Assembly: GCA_035695105.1 (NCBI GenBank)
Contig: DASSEV010000086.1
Span: forward strand, 24,796-88,795
DNA length: 64,000 nt
DNA from: JAICYJ01 sp035695105
GTDB taxonomy: Bacteria > Actinomycetota > Thermoleophilia > Gaiellales > JAICJC01
Reading direction: 5' to 3'
Part shown: piece by piece, positions 1 to 6,915 of the stretch
Layout of the letters: each line of letters opens with the position of its first letter
Numbering within the stretch: the stretch's first letter is position 1
Position numbers and translations under genes: made by a program
Notes under the pieces: model-generated
What the model was told of the DNA's origin: nothing
Seen by the model: only the letters and a program-made list of their open reading frames with translations
Databases searched by the model: none

Positions 1-213
1 CTGCCGCGCGCCCGCGTTGATGCGGATGATCCAGAGCCGGCGGAAGTCGCGCTTGCGTGCGCGGCGGTCGCGGTAGGAGTAGGCGAGCGACTTCATCACC
101 TGCTCCTTGGCCTTCTTGTAGGAGTTCTTCTTCAGGCCGCGGTAGCCCTTGGCCTGCTCCAGCACCTCCCGGCGCTTCTTCTTGGCGTGAACGCTGCGCT
201 TGACGCGTGCCAT
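1..213 (-). CDS. rplT: 50S ribosomal protein L20 (5' part, cut by window edge)
   Basis: The first 71 residues, starting at ATG 213, read MARVKRSVHAKKKRREVL and continue with the basic, Arg/Lys-rich N-terminal extension typical of L20, including the WIIRINAGAR core. The stop lies beyond position 1, so the gene is incomplete here. L20 binds 23S rRNA early in 50S assembly and in many bacteria also represses its own operon. It follows rpmI by 12 bases, completing the conserved order infC-rpmI-rplT. Confidence 0.97.
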   Translation of the reverse strand, partial: MARVKRSVHAKKKRREVLEQAKGYRGLKKNSYKKAKEQVMKSLAYSYRDRRARKRDFRRLWIIRINAGARQ

Positions 214-225
214 CTGTGGCCCTCC

Positions 226-423
226 CTATCGCTTGCCGAGGAGGCGCAGCGCCTCACGGGTGTCCATGGATGCGAGCCCGGTGTCCTTGCGCTTGGCGCG
301 CCGCCGCTTGGCCGACTTGTGCTCGAGCAGGTGTGACTTGAACGCGCGGCGGCGCATCACCTTGCCGCCGGCGGACAGCCGGAGCCGCTTGCGCGCGGCT
401 GAGGACGATTTCATCTTGGGCAT
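226..423 (-). CDS. rpmI: 50S ribosomal protein L35
   Basis: A 65-residue protein, the normal size for L35. It begins MPKMKSSSAARKRL at ATG 423 and is strongly basic throughout, with the usual 'K...R.KRTG/KRL' pattern (RAFKSHLLEHKSAKRRR). The reading frame is open upstream of ATG 423, but that extension is only a shadow of the infC tail. It lies 10 bases after infC and 12 bases before rplT, and is almost certainly co-transcribed with both. Confidence 0.97.
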   Translation of the reverse strand: MPKMKSSSAARKRLRLSAGGKVMRRRAFKSHLLEHKSAKRRRAKRKDTGLASMDTREALRLLGKR

Positions 424-433
424 CGCTGTTCTC

Positions 434-1105
434 CTAGCTGTTCTTGGCGGCTGCTGCCGTATCGGCCGCGGCCTCGCTCGCCGCCTCCGCCTCGGCCGGA
501 GCCGTGTCGGCGGCGGGCGCCTCATCGGCCGCGGGCGCGGCGGCCGGATGCTGTGCCGGCGCGTTCTTGTGCGGCGCCAGCATCATCACCATGTTGCGAC
601 CGTCCTGCAGCGGTGCGGACTCCACCACGCCGAGGTCGGAGACCTCCTCCGCCAGCTTCAGTAGCAGCGTCCGGCCCCGATCTGGGTGGGTCATCTCCCG
701 CCCGCGGAACATGATGGTCACCTTGACCTTGTCCCGGTTCTTCAGGAAGCGGACGACGTGGCCCTTCTTGGTCGCGTAGTCATGCGGGTCGATCTTCGGT
801 CTGAGCTTGATCTCCTTGATGGTGATGGTCGACTGGTGCTTGCGGGCGAGCTTTGCCTTCTGCTCCTGCTCGTAGCGGTACTTCGAGTAGTCCATCACCC
901 GGCACACGGGCGGCTTCGCGTCGGGAGCGACCTCGACCAGGTCGAGGTTCTTGTCCCACGCGTACTTGAGCGCCTCGTCGGTGCTCTTGATGCCGATCTG
1001 CTCGCCGTCTGCGCCGATCAGGCGCACCTGCGGCACGCGGATGGCATCGTTGATCCTGGTGGTCGGCTCCTGCGGCCGCTGGTCGATTCGTCGCCGCGGT
1101 CTCAA
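434..1105 (-). CDS. infC: Translation initiation factor IF-3
   Basis: IF-3 binds the 30S subunit, keeps 50S away and proofreads initiator tRNA and start codon. The N-terminal domain (TTRINDAIRVPQVRLIG), the linker (YRYEQEQKAKLARK) and the C-terminal domain (KEIKLRPKIDPHDYATKKGH, MFRGREMTHPDRG) are all present. About 55 extra C-terminal residues are rich in Ala, Glu and Asp. The start is uncertain. The frame is open to a GTG at 1183, but that codon lies inside a leader hairpin; I chose TTG 1105, just before RPRRRIDQ, giving 223 residues. infC often uses unusual start codons, so a non-canonical start nearby is possible. Confidence 0.93.
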   Translation of the reverse strand: MRPRRRIDQRPQEPTTRINDAIRVPQVRLIGADGEQIGIKSTDEALKYAWDKNLDLVEVAPDAKPPVCRVMDYSKYRYEQEQKAKLARKHQSTITIKEIKLRPKIDPHDYATKKGHVVRFLKNRDKVKVTIMFRGREMTHPDRGRTLLLKLAEEVSDLGVVESAPLQDGRNMVMMLAPHKNAPAQHPAAAPAADEAPAADTAPAEAEAASEAAADTAAAAKNS

Positions 1106-1161
1106 GAGGCGGGCCCAGTCACGATCAGATTCAAGCTCGGTGTCTCCCTTCGTCGCCAACG

Positions 1162-1187
1162 CAAAACGGGCGCCGCTGGGCACCCGT
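1162..1187 (-). promoter_or_regulatory. infC leader hairpin, possible attenuator
   Basis: On the minus strand an 8-bp stem (ACGGGTGC paired with GCGCCCGT, one G-U pair, 6-nt loop) runs directly into TTTTGCG, the shape of a weak intrinsic terminator. It lies about 60 bases before the chosen infC start and inside the longest possible infC frame. A second hairpin (TCCCCG-CTC-CGGGGA, 1195-1209) precedes it. Leader attenuation of infC operons is known in other bacteria; that this one works that way is inference. Confidence 0.5.
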
Positions 1188-1296
1188 CCTCGTCTCCCCG
1201 GAGCGGGGATCGACCGTCATACTGCTCGGTTGAACCCGCCGAACGCCTGACGCGTGGCGGGTGAGAAGCGGGATGCCTCTGCTTTGCCAGGGCTTG

Positions 1297-1302
1297 AGTA
1301 TA
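1297..1302 (-). promoter_or_regulatory. infC: Possible -10 element of the infC operon
   Basis: TATACT on the minus strand, about 110 bases upstream of the two leader hairpins, is a near-consensus -10 hexamer. No convincing -35 hexamer is visible 16-18 bases further up, where the sequence is G-rich, so the call rests on position and the -10 alone. Confidence 0.35.
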
Positions 1303-1404
1303 GCGGATGGCCCTCCCCCCGCCGCCCGCCACACCTGTGACAATGTGGTTACAGCTGCGACACAGTTTCGGACGCCACCCTTGACCTTCATCGCGGGGTT
1401 CGCA

Positions 1405-2061
1405 ATGATCGCCGACGTGTTCAAGGACCGCACGCAGGCGGGCGCAGGGCTCGCCGCCGCACTTCCCGACCTGCGGCTGAAGAGCAACGTCACCGTCGTC
1501 GGGCTGGCCCGCGGTGGAGTCGAGGTCGCGGCCGAGGCGGCCCATCTGCTGCAGCTGCCGCTGGACGTGCTGTGCATCCGCAAGGTGGGGATGCCCGGGT
1601 ATTCGGAGCTGGCGATGGGCGCCGTTGCCCCGCAGGGCGAGCGCTTCACGAACCGCCGCATCGCGTCGCTGCTGACGACGCGGCAGATCGAGGAGGCCTA
1701 CGACGGTGCGATGGCCGAGGCGCGGGCGATGGACGAGCGGCTTCGCGGCGGCGTTCCGATGAACCTGATCGGACGGGTGGCCGTGATCATCGACGACGGG
1801 GCGGCGACGGGAGCGTCGGTGCGGGCGGCGATCGCGGCGGTGCGGAACGCGGGAGCGCGGCAGATGATCGTGGCGTTGCCCGTGCTGCCACGGCCCGCGG
1901 CCGAGCGGCTGGCGCGGGAGTGCGACCGGCTTGTGACCCTGCGGGCACCCCAGCGATTCCAGTCGGTCGGGCAGTTCTACGAGGACTTCCATCCGGTGTC
2001 CGAGGATCGCGTCCGGGAGCTGCTGGCGGCGGCCCAGCCGGCCGTCGAGCAGCCGGCCTAG
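1405..2061 (+). CDS. Predicted phosphoribosyltransferase (COG1926 type)
   Basis: A 218-residue protein. The N-terminal FKDRTQAGAGLAAAL and GLARGGVEVAAEAA followed by LDVLCIRKVGMPG are the hallmarks of the COG1926 family. VIIDDGAATGASVRAA near residue 132 is the PRPP-binding loop, with the paired acidic residues and TG. The true substrate of this family is unknown. The frame is open further upstream, but ATG 1405, preceded by a G-rich stretch, matches the family's N-terminus. The gene is divergent from infC. Its TAG stop is formed inside the end of a repeat element (2058-2165). Confidence 0.85.
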   Translation: MIADVFKDRTQAGAGLAAALPDLRLKSNVTVVGLARGGVEVAAEAAHLLQLPLDVLCIRKVGMPGYSELAMGAVAPQGERFTNRRIASLLTTRQIEEAYDGAMAEARAMDERLRGGVPMNLIGRVAVIIDDGAATGASVRAAIAAVRNAGARQMIVALPVLPRPAAERLARECDRLVTLRAPQRFQSVGQFYEDFHPVSEDRVRELLAAAQPAVEQPA

Positions 2062-2165
2062 ATGGTTGATTCCACGGCGCCGTGCGGTCTGGGCCGACCG
2101 GTAGGCGAGCAGCGCAAGGATCGAGGGAGGGCCGATATCGGGGCTATCGGCCCGACCGAGGACGC
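2058..2165. repeat. Half copy of a CTAG-bounded inverted-repeat element
   Basis: Begins CTAGATGGTTGATTCCACG, one mismatch from the 19-bp terminus of the element at 24676-24938, and stays closely alignable over about 107 bases with one indel. It carries the same palindrome CACGGCGCCGTG (2073-2084) and the same hairpin GGGCCGATA/TATCGGCCC (2129-2153), whose loop differs between copies while the stem is kept. No matching right terminus follows, so the copy is truncated. It sits between two convergent genes and supplies the stop codons of both: TAG 2059-2061 for the phosphoribosyltransferase and TAG 2146-2144 for kce. The hairpin may double as a bidirectional terminator. Confidence 0.85.
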
Positions 2166-3001
2166 AGCGATGCGGCGGCGGCCGAGAGGCGGAGGATCTC
2201 GCGCGCACGCGCAGGGCTGGCCGGGGAGCGGCCGAGCAGAGCGGCGATGGCGGCGACCCGCTCGACCAGCTCGGCGTTCGACGACGCGAGGGTGCCGACA
2301 GCGACCTCCACCTGATCCTCGAAGCCGCAGCGGACATGCCCGCCGGCGGCGAGTGCGGTGGTGACGACGGGCAGGAAGGAGCGGCCGATGCCGGTGGCGC
2401 TCCAGGTGCTGCCGTCAGCGGGCAGGCGGTCGGCCAGGGTGAGGACGTTCCGCGGCGTGCCGGAGGCGCCGCCGGGGACGCCGAGCACCAGGTCGTAGTG
2501 CTGCGGGCCCTCGAGCGGCGCCTTGCCGATCAGCCAGCGGGCGTTGTCGAGATGACCGAGGTCGAAGATCTCGAGCTCGGGACGGACGCCCCGCGCGAGC
2601 TGCGCGCGGGCGAACTCCAGCATCAGCGGGGCCGGGTTCTCGAACACGCCCTGGCCGAAGTTCACCGTCCCGCAGGTGAGCGTGGCCATGTCCGGGCCGG
2701 CCTCGAGCGAGCCGAGGCGCTCGGCGGGCGCCATGCCGACGGCACCGCCGGTGGATACCTGGACGATCATCTCCGGGGCGGCCGCACGGATGGCGGCGAC
2801 GGTGTCGCGGTAGCGGCCGGCGTCCTGCGTGGGGGTGCCGTCGTCCCAGCGAGCATGCACGTGCACCATCCGCGCGCCGGCGTCGAAGCAGCGGCGCGCC
2901 TCCGCGGCGATCTCGTCCGGCGTGTAGGGCACTGCCGGGTTGTGCGAGCGCATGGTCTCCGCGCCGCAGGGGGCGACGGTGATGATCAGGTCGCCGCTCA
3001 C
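2144..3001 (-). CDS. kce: 3-keto-5-aminohexanoate cleavage enzyme (BKACE family)
   Basis: Kce condenses 3-keto-5-aminohexanoate with acetyl-CoA to give acetoacetate and 3-aminobutyryl-CoA in the lysine fermentation pathway. The 285-residue protein opens DLIITVAPCGAET, and MVHVHAR (His47, His49) supplies the zinc ligands of the BKACE family. QVSTGG and the VNFGQGVFEN region also fit. The start GTG 3001 overlaps the kal stop by 4 bases (GTGA). BKACE enzymes vary in substrate, but kal, kdd and kamDE as neighbours point to the kce reaction. The last few codons (RPRSGR) are read from the repeat element at 2058-2165, so the C-terminus has been altered by it. Confidence 0.9.
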   Translation of the reverse strand: MSGDLIITVAPCGAETMRSHNPAVPYTPDEIAAEARRCFDAGARMVHVHARWDDGTPTQDAGRYRDTVAAIRAAAPEMIVQVSTGGAVGMAPAERLGSLEAGPDMATLTCGTVNFGQGVFENPAPLMLEFARAQLARGVRPELEIFDLGHLDNARWLIGKAPLEGPQHYDLVLGVPGGASGTPRNVLTLADRLPADGSTWSATGIGRSFLPVVTTALAAGGHVRCGFEDQVEVAVGTLASSNAELVERVAAIAALLGRSPASPARAREILRLSAAAASLRPRSGR

Positions 3002-3414
3002 CCGCGGGCGAGCGCACGGCCCTGCGGGCCGCGCGAGTGGTCCTTCTTGACGACGTATGTGCCGCGAGCGCGGGTGACGATGACCGGCTCGTCCAGGTAG
3101 TCGGCTGCGGAGTCGCTGATGTCCGGGCGAGCGGCGATCTCCTTGCGCAGCTCGAGGTCGACGGTGCGGCTGGTGGTGCCCATGCGGATGATGGTGCCCT
3201 TTGCGCTGACGAAGTCGCCGGCGTGCAGCGGCGCCAGGAACTCGACAGATTCGTATCCGGCGAAGAGCCCCTCGTCGCCGTCGGTGTGGATGGCGAGCTC
3301 CGTGACGATGTCGCCGAAGATCTCGAGCCCGTGGGCGCCGTCGACGAGGTTGCCGCCGTAGTGGGCGTCCGCCGCCGAGAGGCGCATGCGCAGCTCGACT
3401 GTCAGTCCTTCCAT
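2998..3414 (-). CDS. kal: 3-aminobutyryl-CoA ammonia lyase
   Basis: A 138-residue hot-dog-fold protein. Kal removes ammonia from 3-aminobutyryl-CoA to form crotonyl-CoA, the step after Kce. The signature DAHYGGNLVDGA (residues 16-27) and the following FGDIVTEL and DGDEGLFAGYESVEFLAPL match the Kal family closely. ATG 3414 has a strong Shine-Dalgarno (GGAGGA) 5 bases upstream. It is translationally coupled to kce. It is separated from kamE by 261 bases holding a hairpin and a tandem repeat, so kal-kce may have their own promoter. Confidence 0.88.
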   Translation of the reverse strand: MEGLTVELRMRLSAADAHYGGNLVDGAHGLEIFGDIVTELAIHTDGDEGLFAGYESVEFLAPLHAGDFVSAKGTIIRMGTTSRTVDLELRKEIAARPDISDSAADYLDEPVIVTRARGTYVVKKDHSRGPQGRALARG

Positions 3415-3512
3415 CGTCTCCTCCGTGCTCGATCGCCGTGGACGTCCGATGATACGGGGTCGCCGCAGGCCCGGCAGCACCCATCGCCGCCGTCAATACC
3501 GCAAACCGGCGA

Positions 3513-3678
3513 CCCAATTATTGGAGACCAACTCCTGTCGTGTGGGCGTTGCACGATCGGCACACAATCGTGACGGGTTCGCCGCCTGGTTGGGCGGAAC
3601 GCTTCTCCGGCCCAATTATTGGAGTCAAAGCCCCACCGGGTGGGCTTGACGGAGGCGTGACGGAATTGTGACGGGTCA
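3513..3678. repeat. Two-unit tandem repeat, period 98 bp, with CCCAATTATTGGAG boxes
   Basis: The 14-base box CCCAATTATTGGAG occurs at 3513-3526 and 3611-3624. Each box is followed 54 bases later by a second box (ATCGTGACGGGTTC at 3567, ATTGTGACGGGTCA at 3665). Ungapped comparison of the two units gives 47/70 identities, so this is an old duplication. The first box contains the inverted repeat CCAAT-T-ATTGG, which could be an operator. The region separates kamE from kal and lies about 100-260 bases upstream of the kal start. It also holds a terminator-like hairpin. Confidence 0.7.
3625..3649 (-). terminator. Terminator-like hairpin after kamE
   Basis: On the minus strand AAGCCCAC-CCG-GTGGGGCTT forms an 8-bp stem with one bulged G, followed by TGACTCC. 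The stem can extend through flanking TCAA/TTGA. It begins about 30 bases after the kamE stop, where transcription of the upstream operon could end. The T tract is short, so termination strength is unclear. Confidence 0.5.
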
Positions 3679-4428
3679 GCCGTCGCCCTGGCGCGCGGCG
3701 GTCGTGCGGGCAACCAGCTCCCGCGCCATCCAGGCCGCCACGTGCGAGGGCCGCGAGCCGGGCCCGAAGCCGGCGTCGTACCCGAGCTCCTTCGCGAACG
3801 TGTTCGACAACCGCGGGCCGCCGCACACGAGCAGGTACCGGTCTCTCAGCTGTTCCGCCTCGAGCAGGTCGACGAGCTTCGTCAGCTGCCGCGCGTGCAC
3901 CTGCTTCTGCGTCACCACCTGCGACACCAGGATGGCGTCCGCCCGGCGCTCCTGCGCCTCGCGCACCAGGCGCTCGCAGGGCACCTGCGCGCCCAGGTTC
4001 ACCGCCTCGATCCACGGGTAGCGCTCCAGCCCGTAATCGCCGGCGAACCCCTTCATGTTCATGATCGCGTCGATGCCGACCGTGTGCGCGTCGGACTCGA
4101 TCGCGGCGCCGATCACCACCATCCTGCGGCCGAGCTCGCGCTCGATCAGCGCGTTGATCTGCGAGAAGCTGAGCTCCGGCGCCTCCACCTCGCTCGCGGT
4201 GATCTCCGCGGGATCGACGCCGCGCGGCGCGCGGGCGTAGGCCACGTAGAACGTCATGTCACGGTCGGCGGCGCCGATGTGGACGATCTGCGGCTCGAGG
4301 AAGCCGGTGTTGCGCAGGAACTGCAGCCCCAGCTCACGCGCCCTCGCGTCCGCCGGCGCGGGAAGCGTGAAGCTGAGCTGCACCATGCCGTCGCCGAGCG
4401 TGTCCCCGTAGGGGACGATCTCAGGCAC
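3676..4428 (-). CDS. kamE: Lysine (beta-lysine) 5,6-aminomutase, B12-binding beta subunit
   Basis: With KamD it forms the adenosylcobalamin- and PLP-dependent mutase that moves the terminal amino group of beta-lysine (or D-lysine) to C5, giving 3,5-diaminohexanoate. The 250-residue protein has the 'base-off' cobalamin motif ESDAHTVGIDAIMN (D113-x-H115-x-x-G118). The following MNMKGFAGDYGLERY carries the lysine (K126) expected to bind PLP. The Rossmann tail (DAILVSQVVT, YLLVCGGPRLS) completes the B12 domain. It starts at GTG 4428, overlapping the kamD stop by 8 bases. Confidence 0.95.
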   Translation of the reverse strand: MPEIVPYGDTLGDGMVQLSFTLPAPADARARELGLQFLRNTGFLEPQIVHIGAADRDMTFYVAYARAPRGVDPAEITASEVEAPELSFSQINALIERELGRRMVVIGAAIESDAHTVGIDAIMNMKGFAGDYGLERYPWIEAVNLGAQVPCERLVREAQERRADAILVSQVVTQKQVHARQLTKLVDLLEAEQLRDRYLLVCGGPRLSNTFAKELGYDAGFGPGSRPSHVAAWMARELVARTTAARQGDG

Positions 4429-5974
4429 TCGCCGCCTCGGCCAGCGTCGGCTCCCACAGCTCCAGGAACGGGTTCATATAGGCCGGGTCGCGTTCGGCCA
4501 CCCCTTCCAGCCCACGCCCACCGTCGCGCGGCCGCGGCGTGTCGGCGAACCAGCCACGCTCGACCGCCTCGAACATCCCCGCCTCGGCCACCTGGCGCAG
4601 CAGCTCGACCGCCTCTCGGAGCACCAGCTGCGCCCGCTGCTCGAGCGGCCCGCCGGGCACCGCCTGCAACGACTCACGCAGCGGCCGAGCCGCCTCGAAC
4701 ACCCGCCTGGCATCCTGAATCGCGAGCATCCGGTCGGACATGAACGGCGTGTGCACCGCCTCGGTCAGGATGGACAACAGCTGGATGTGCTGTCCGGTCG
4801 CCACGCCGACCAGGTTGAACAGCGTGCCCAGCGACTGCGTGCGGAAGATGTCGCCCGTGACGTGCTTCGTCGGCGGCATGTACTTCAGGGGGCAGCGCGG
4901 GAACAGCTCGCGGATCAGGAGCGCGATCGCCCATTCCTCCATCAGCTGCCCCGGCCGGTCGGGGTCGATCTCGAAGGCGTGCCCGAGCCCGATCTGCGGC
5001 TCCGGGATGCCGGCGGCCAGCGCCAGCGCGCGGTTGATGAAGTTCGACGCGATCACCGTGTGCCCGGCCTCGTGCCCGGGCGCCGTCGTCAGGTAGTTGT
5101 CCTCCCCGGTGTTGATGATGATCCCCGCGCGGCCGTTGATCATCCGGCTGACGTACTGATCGCAGAACGTTCGCTGCGGGTTGATGTCGCGGAACAGGAT
5201 CCCGTACATCGAGTCGTTCAGCATCATGTCGAGCCGCTCCATCGCCCCGCAGGCAGCGATCTCGGGCATGCACAGCCCCGAGGCGTAGTTCGTCAGCCGC
5301 AGGTACCTCCCCACCTCCGGCATCACCTCGTCCAGCGCCGCCCGCACGCGCCGGAAGTTGGCCTGTGTGGCATACGTGCCGCCGAAGCCCTCGGTCGTCT
5401 CGCCATAGGGCACGTAGTCGATCAGGCTCTGGGCCGTCGAGCGGATCACGGCGACCACGTCCGCCCCCGCCCTCGCGGCCGCCTGCGCCTGGCGGGCGTC
5501 CTCGCGGATGTTGCCCGTGGCGACGATGACGTAGATCCACGGCGTCGATGGATCCCCGTACTGCTCGATCAGCCGGGAGCGCTCCGCCCGGCAGGCGAGG
5601 ATCGCCGCGTCGGCGTTCTCGGCCAGGCGTGCCGCGAGGCGGCGGGCGTCGGGCAGCGCCTCGTCCGGAGGGTCTGCGAGCGGCGCACCCGCCGCAACGG
5701 CCTCGGCCACCTGCTGCGGCGTCCGGCCGTCCGCGCACGCCGCCGCCAGCGGCATTGCGAGCCCGCGGCAGAGCCGCGGTCCGAGCGCGTCGACCAGCAC
5801 GTTCGGCAGCGGCACCCCGAGATCGTCGACGCCGTCCACGCCGAACAGCCGCGCGACCGTGCGCTCGATCGCCACCGTCGTGTGCGCCCGTGCGAAGTCG
5901 AGCACCGGCGCGGCGATCTCGTCCGCGAGCCCGTGCGCCTCGGCCACCAGGCCGCTGTCGAGCTCGAGCTTCAT
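4421..5974 (-). CDS. kamD: Lysine (beta-lysine) 5,6-aminomutase, catalytic alpha subunit
   Basis: A 517-residue alpha subunit, the usual length. Recognisable blocks include IYVIVATGNIREDARQAQAA, DVVAVIRSTAQSLIDYVPYG, TTEGFGGTYATQANFR, the TIM-barrel segment GRYLRLTNYASGLCMPEI, and LMEEWAIALLIRELFP. It holds the cofactors together with KamE. I chose ATG 5974, whose ATGA overlaps the stop of the upstream ATPase gene; ATG 5980 two codons earlier is also possible. Tight coupling to kamE downstream and to the reactivase-like gene upstream fits a stoichiometric complex. Confidence 0.95.
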   Translation of the reverse strand: MKLELDSGLVAEAHGLADEIAAPVLDFARAHTTVAIERTVARLFGVDGVDDLGVPLPNVLVDALGPRLCRGLAMPLAAACADGRTPQQVAEAVAAGAPLADPPDEALPDARRLAARLAENADAAILACRAERSRLIEQYGDPSTPWIYVIVATGNIREDARQAQAAARAGADVVAVIRSTAQSLIDYVPYGETTEGFGGTYATQANFRRVRAALDEVMPEVGRYLRLTNYASGLCMPEIAACGAMERLDMMLNDSMYGILFRDINPQRTFCDQYVSRMINGRAGIIINTGEDNYLTTAPGHEAGHTVIASNFINRALALAAGIPEPQIGLGHAFEIDPDRPGQLMEEWAIALLIRELFPRCPLKYMPPTKHVTGDIFRTQSLGTLFNLVGVATGQHIQLLSILTEAVHTPFMSDRMLAIQDARRVFEAARPLRESLQAVPGGPLEQRAQLVLREAVELLRQVAEAGMFEAVERGWFADTPRPRDGGRGLEGVAERDPAYMNPFLELWEPTLAEAASA

Positions 5975-6915
5975 GCGCATAGCATGCCGGAAACGACGTC
6001 GTAGACCGGCCATCGTCCGCCGGCTGCGTCCCGTGCCATTGCGAACGCCTCCTCGGCGGTGAACGACGCGTCGGGATGGAACGGGCTCGCCGTCAGCGCC
6101 GCGATCGCGAGCGGGCGTCGCACCGCCACCTCCACTCCCGCCCGGCGTGCGCGCGCCAGCTGTTGCGGCCGGGCCATCACGTGCGTCGCGTCGGGCGCGA
6201 CCACAAGCGCCCGGACCCCGTCGCGCATCAGGCGCTCGAGCAGCGGCCCCGTCACCGCGCCTTCCAGCTCCGCGCTCCCGGCCGCCGTCACCGCGGCCGC
6301 CGTCTCCTGCTCGTACCCGGCGGCGTGCCGTACCGTGATCGCGGCCGGCTCGGCTGTGGCCGGCAGCGCCAGCGCGTCCACCGCCAGCCGCAGACGCAGC
6401 GCCGCGTCGTCGCGACCGTTGGCGAGCGAGACACCTGCCGCGAGCACGACCGCCTCCGCCCTCCCCGGCGCGGCCGGTCCCAGCCTGCCGAGGGCGCCTT
6501 CGAGCAGCACCCGCCGGGCGCCATGCCGGAGCAGCGCCTCGACCGTCCCGTCGAGCTCGTCCAGCCGGGCGGGGCCGGACACGACCACCGGCTCGCCCGG
6601 CGGCGGCTCCGTGAGCACCACCTCCCCCACGGCCGTGCGGAACCCGAGCCGGGCGACCACCGTCCGCTCGTCGGCGAGGCCGGCGACGCTCGCCACCAGC
6701 GTCCCGGCGCGCGGGCGCACGCGCGGCTTGGGCAGCCGGGTCAGCTGGTCGCGCGCCTCGCCGTCGAGGCCGAGCGAGACCAGTCCCACGGGGCCGTCGA
6801 TCCGCTCGATCAGGTGGTTGATCACGGTCGTCTTGCCGGCGTTCTTCGCCAGGCCGACCACGGCCACCGTGCGGTGCGGTGCCAGCAGCTGCTCCAGCGC
6901 CGGGAGGGCGCTCAC
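5971..6915 (-). CDS. P-loop protein of the kam cluster, probable aminomutase reactivase subunit (KamB-like)
   Basis: A 314-residue protein with a Walker A near the N-terminus (VVGLAKNAGKTTVINHL). It has no ABC signature and no membrane segment. Genes of this kind accompany kamDE and are thought to repair the B12 mutase after cofactor inactivation. The assignment here rests on the P-loop context and on the position directly before kamD, not on a diagnostic motif. Start GTG 6915 overlaps the stop of the aminopeptidase gene (GTGA). The usual MutL-like partner of the reactivase (KamC) is not in this window. Confidence 0.6.
   Translation of the reverse strand: MSALPALEQLLAPHRTVAVVGLAKNAGKTTVINHLIERIDGPVGLVSLGLDGEARDQLTRLPKPRVRPRAGTLVASVAGLADERTVVARLGFRTAVGEVVLTEPPPGEPVVVSGPARLDELDGTVEALLRHGARRVLLEGALGRLGPAAPGRAEAVVLAAGVSLANGRDDAALRLRLAVDALALPATAEPAAITVRHAAGYEQETAAAVTAAGSAELEGAVTGPLLERLMRDGVRALVVAPDATHVMARPQQLARARRAGVEVAVRRPLAIAALTASPFHPDASFTAEEAFAMARDAAGGRWPVYDVVSGMLCA

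Noticed and set aside
1102..2337. 411-residue minus-strand frame across the phosphoribosyltransferase
   Set aside because: It spans a real plus-strand gene and the repeat element and has no motif; the open frame is due to base composition.
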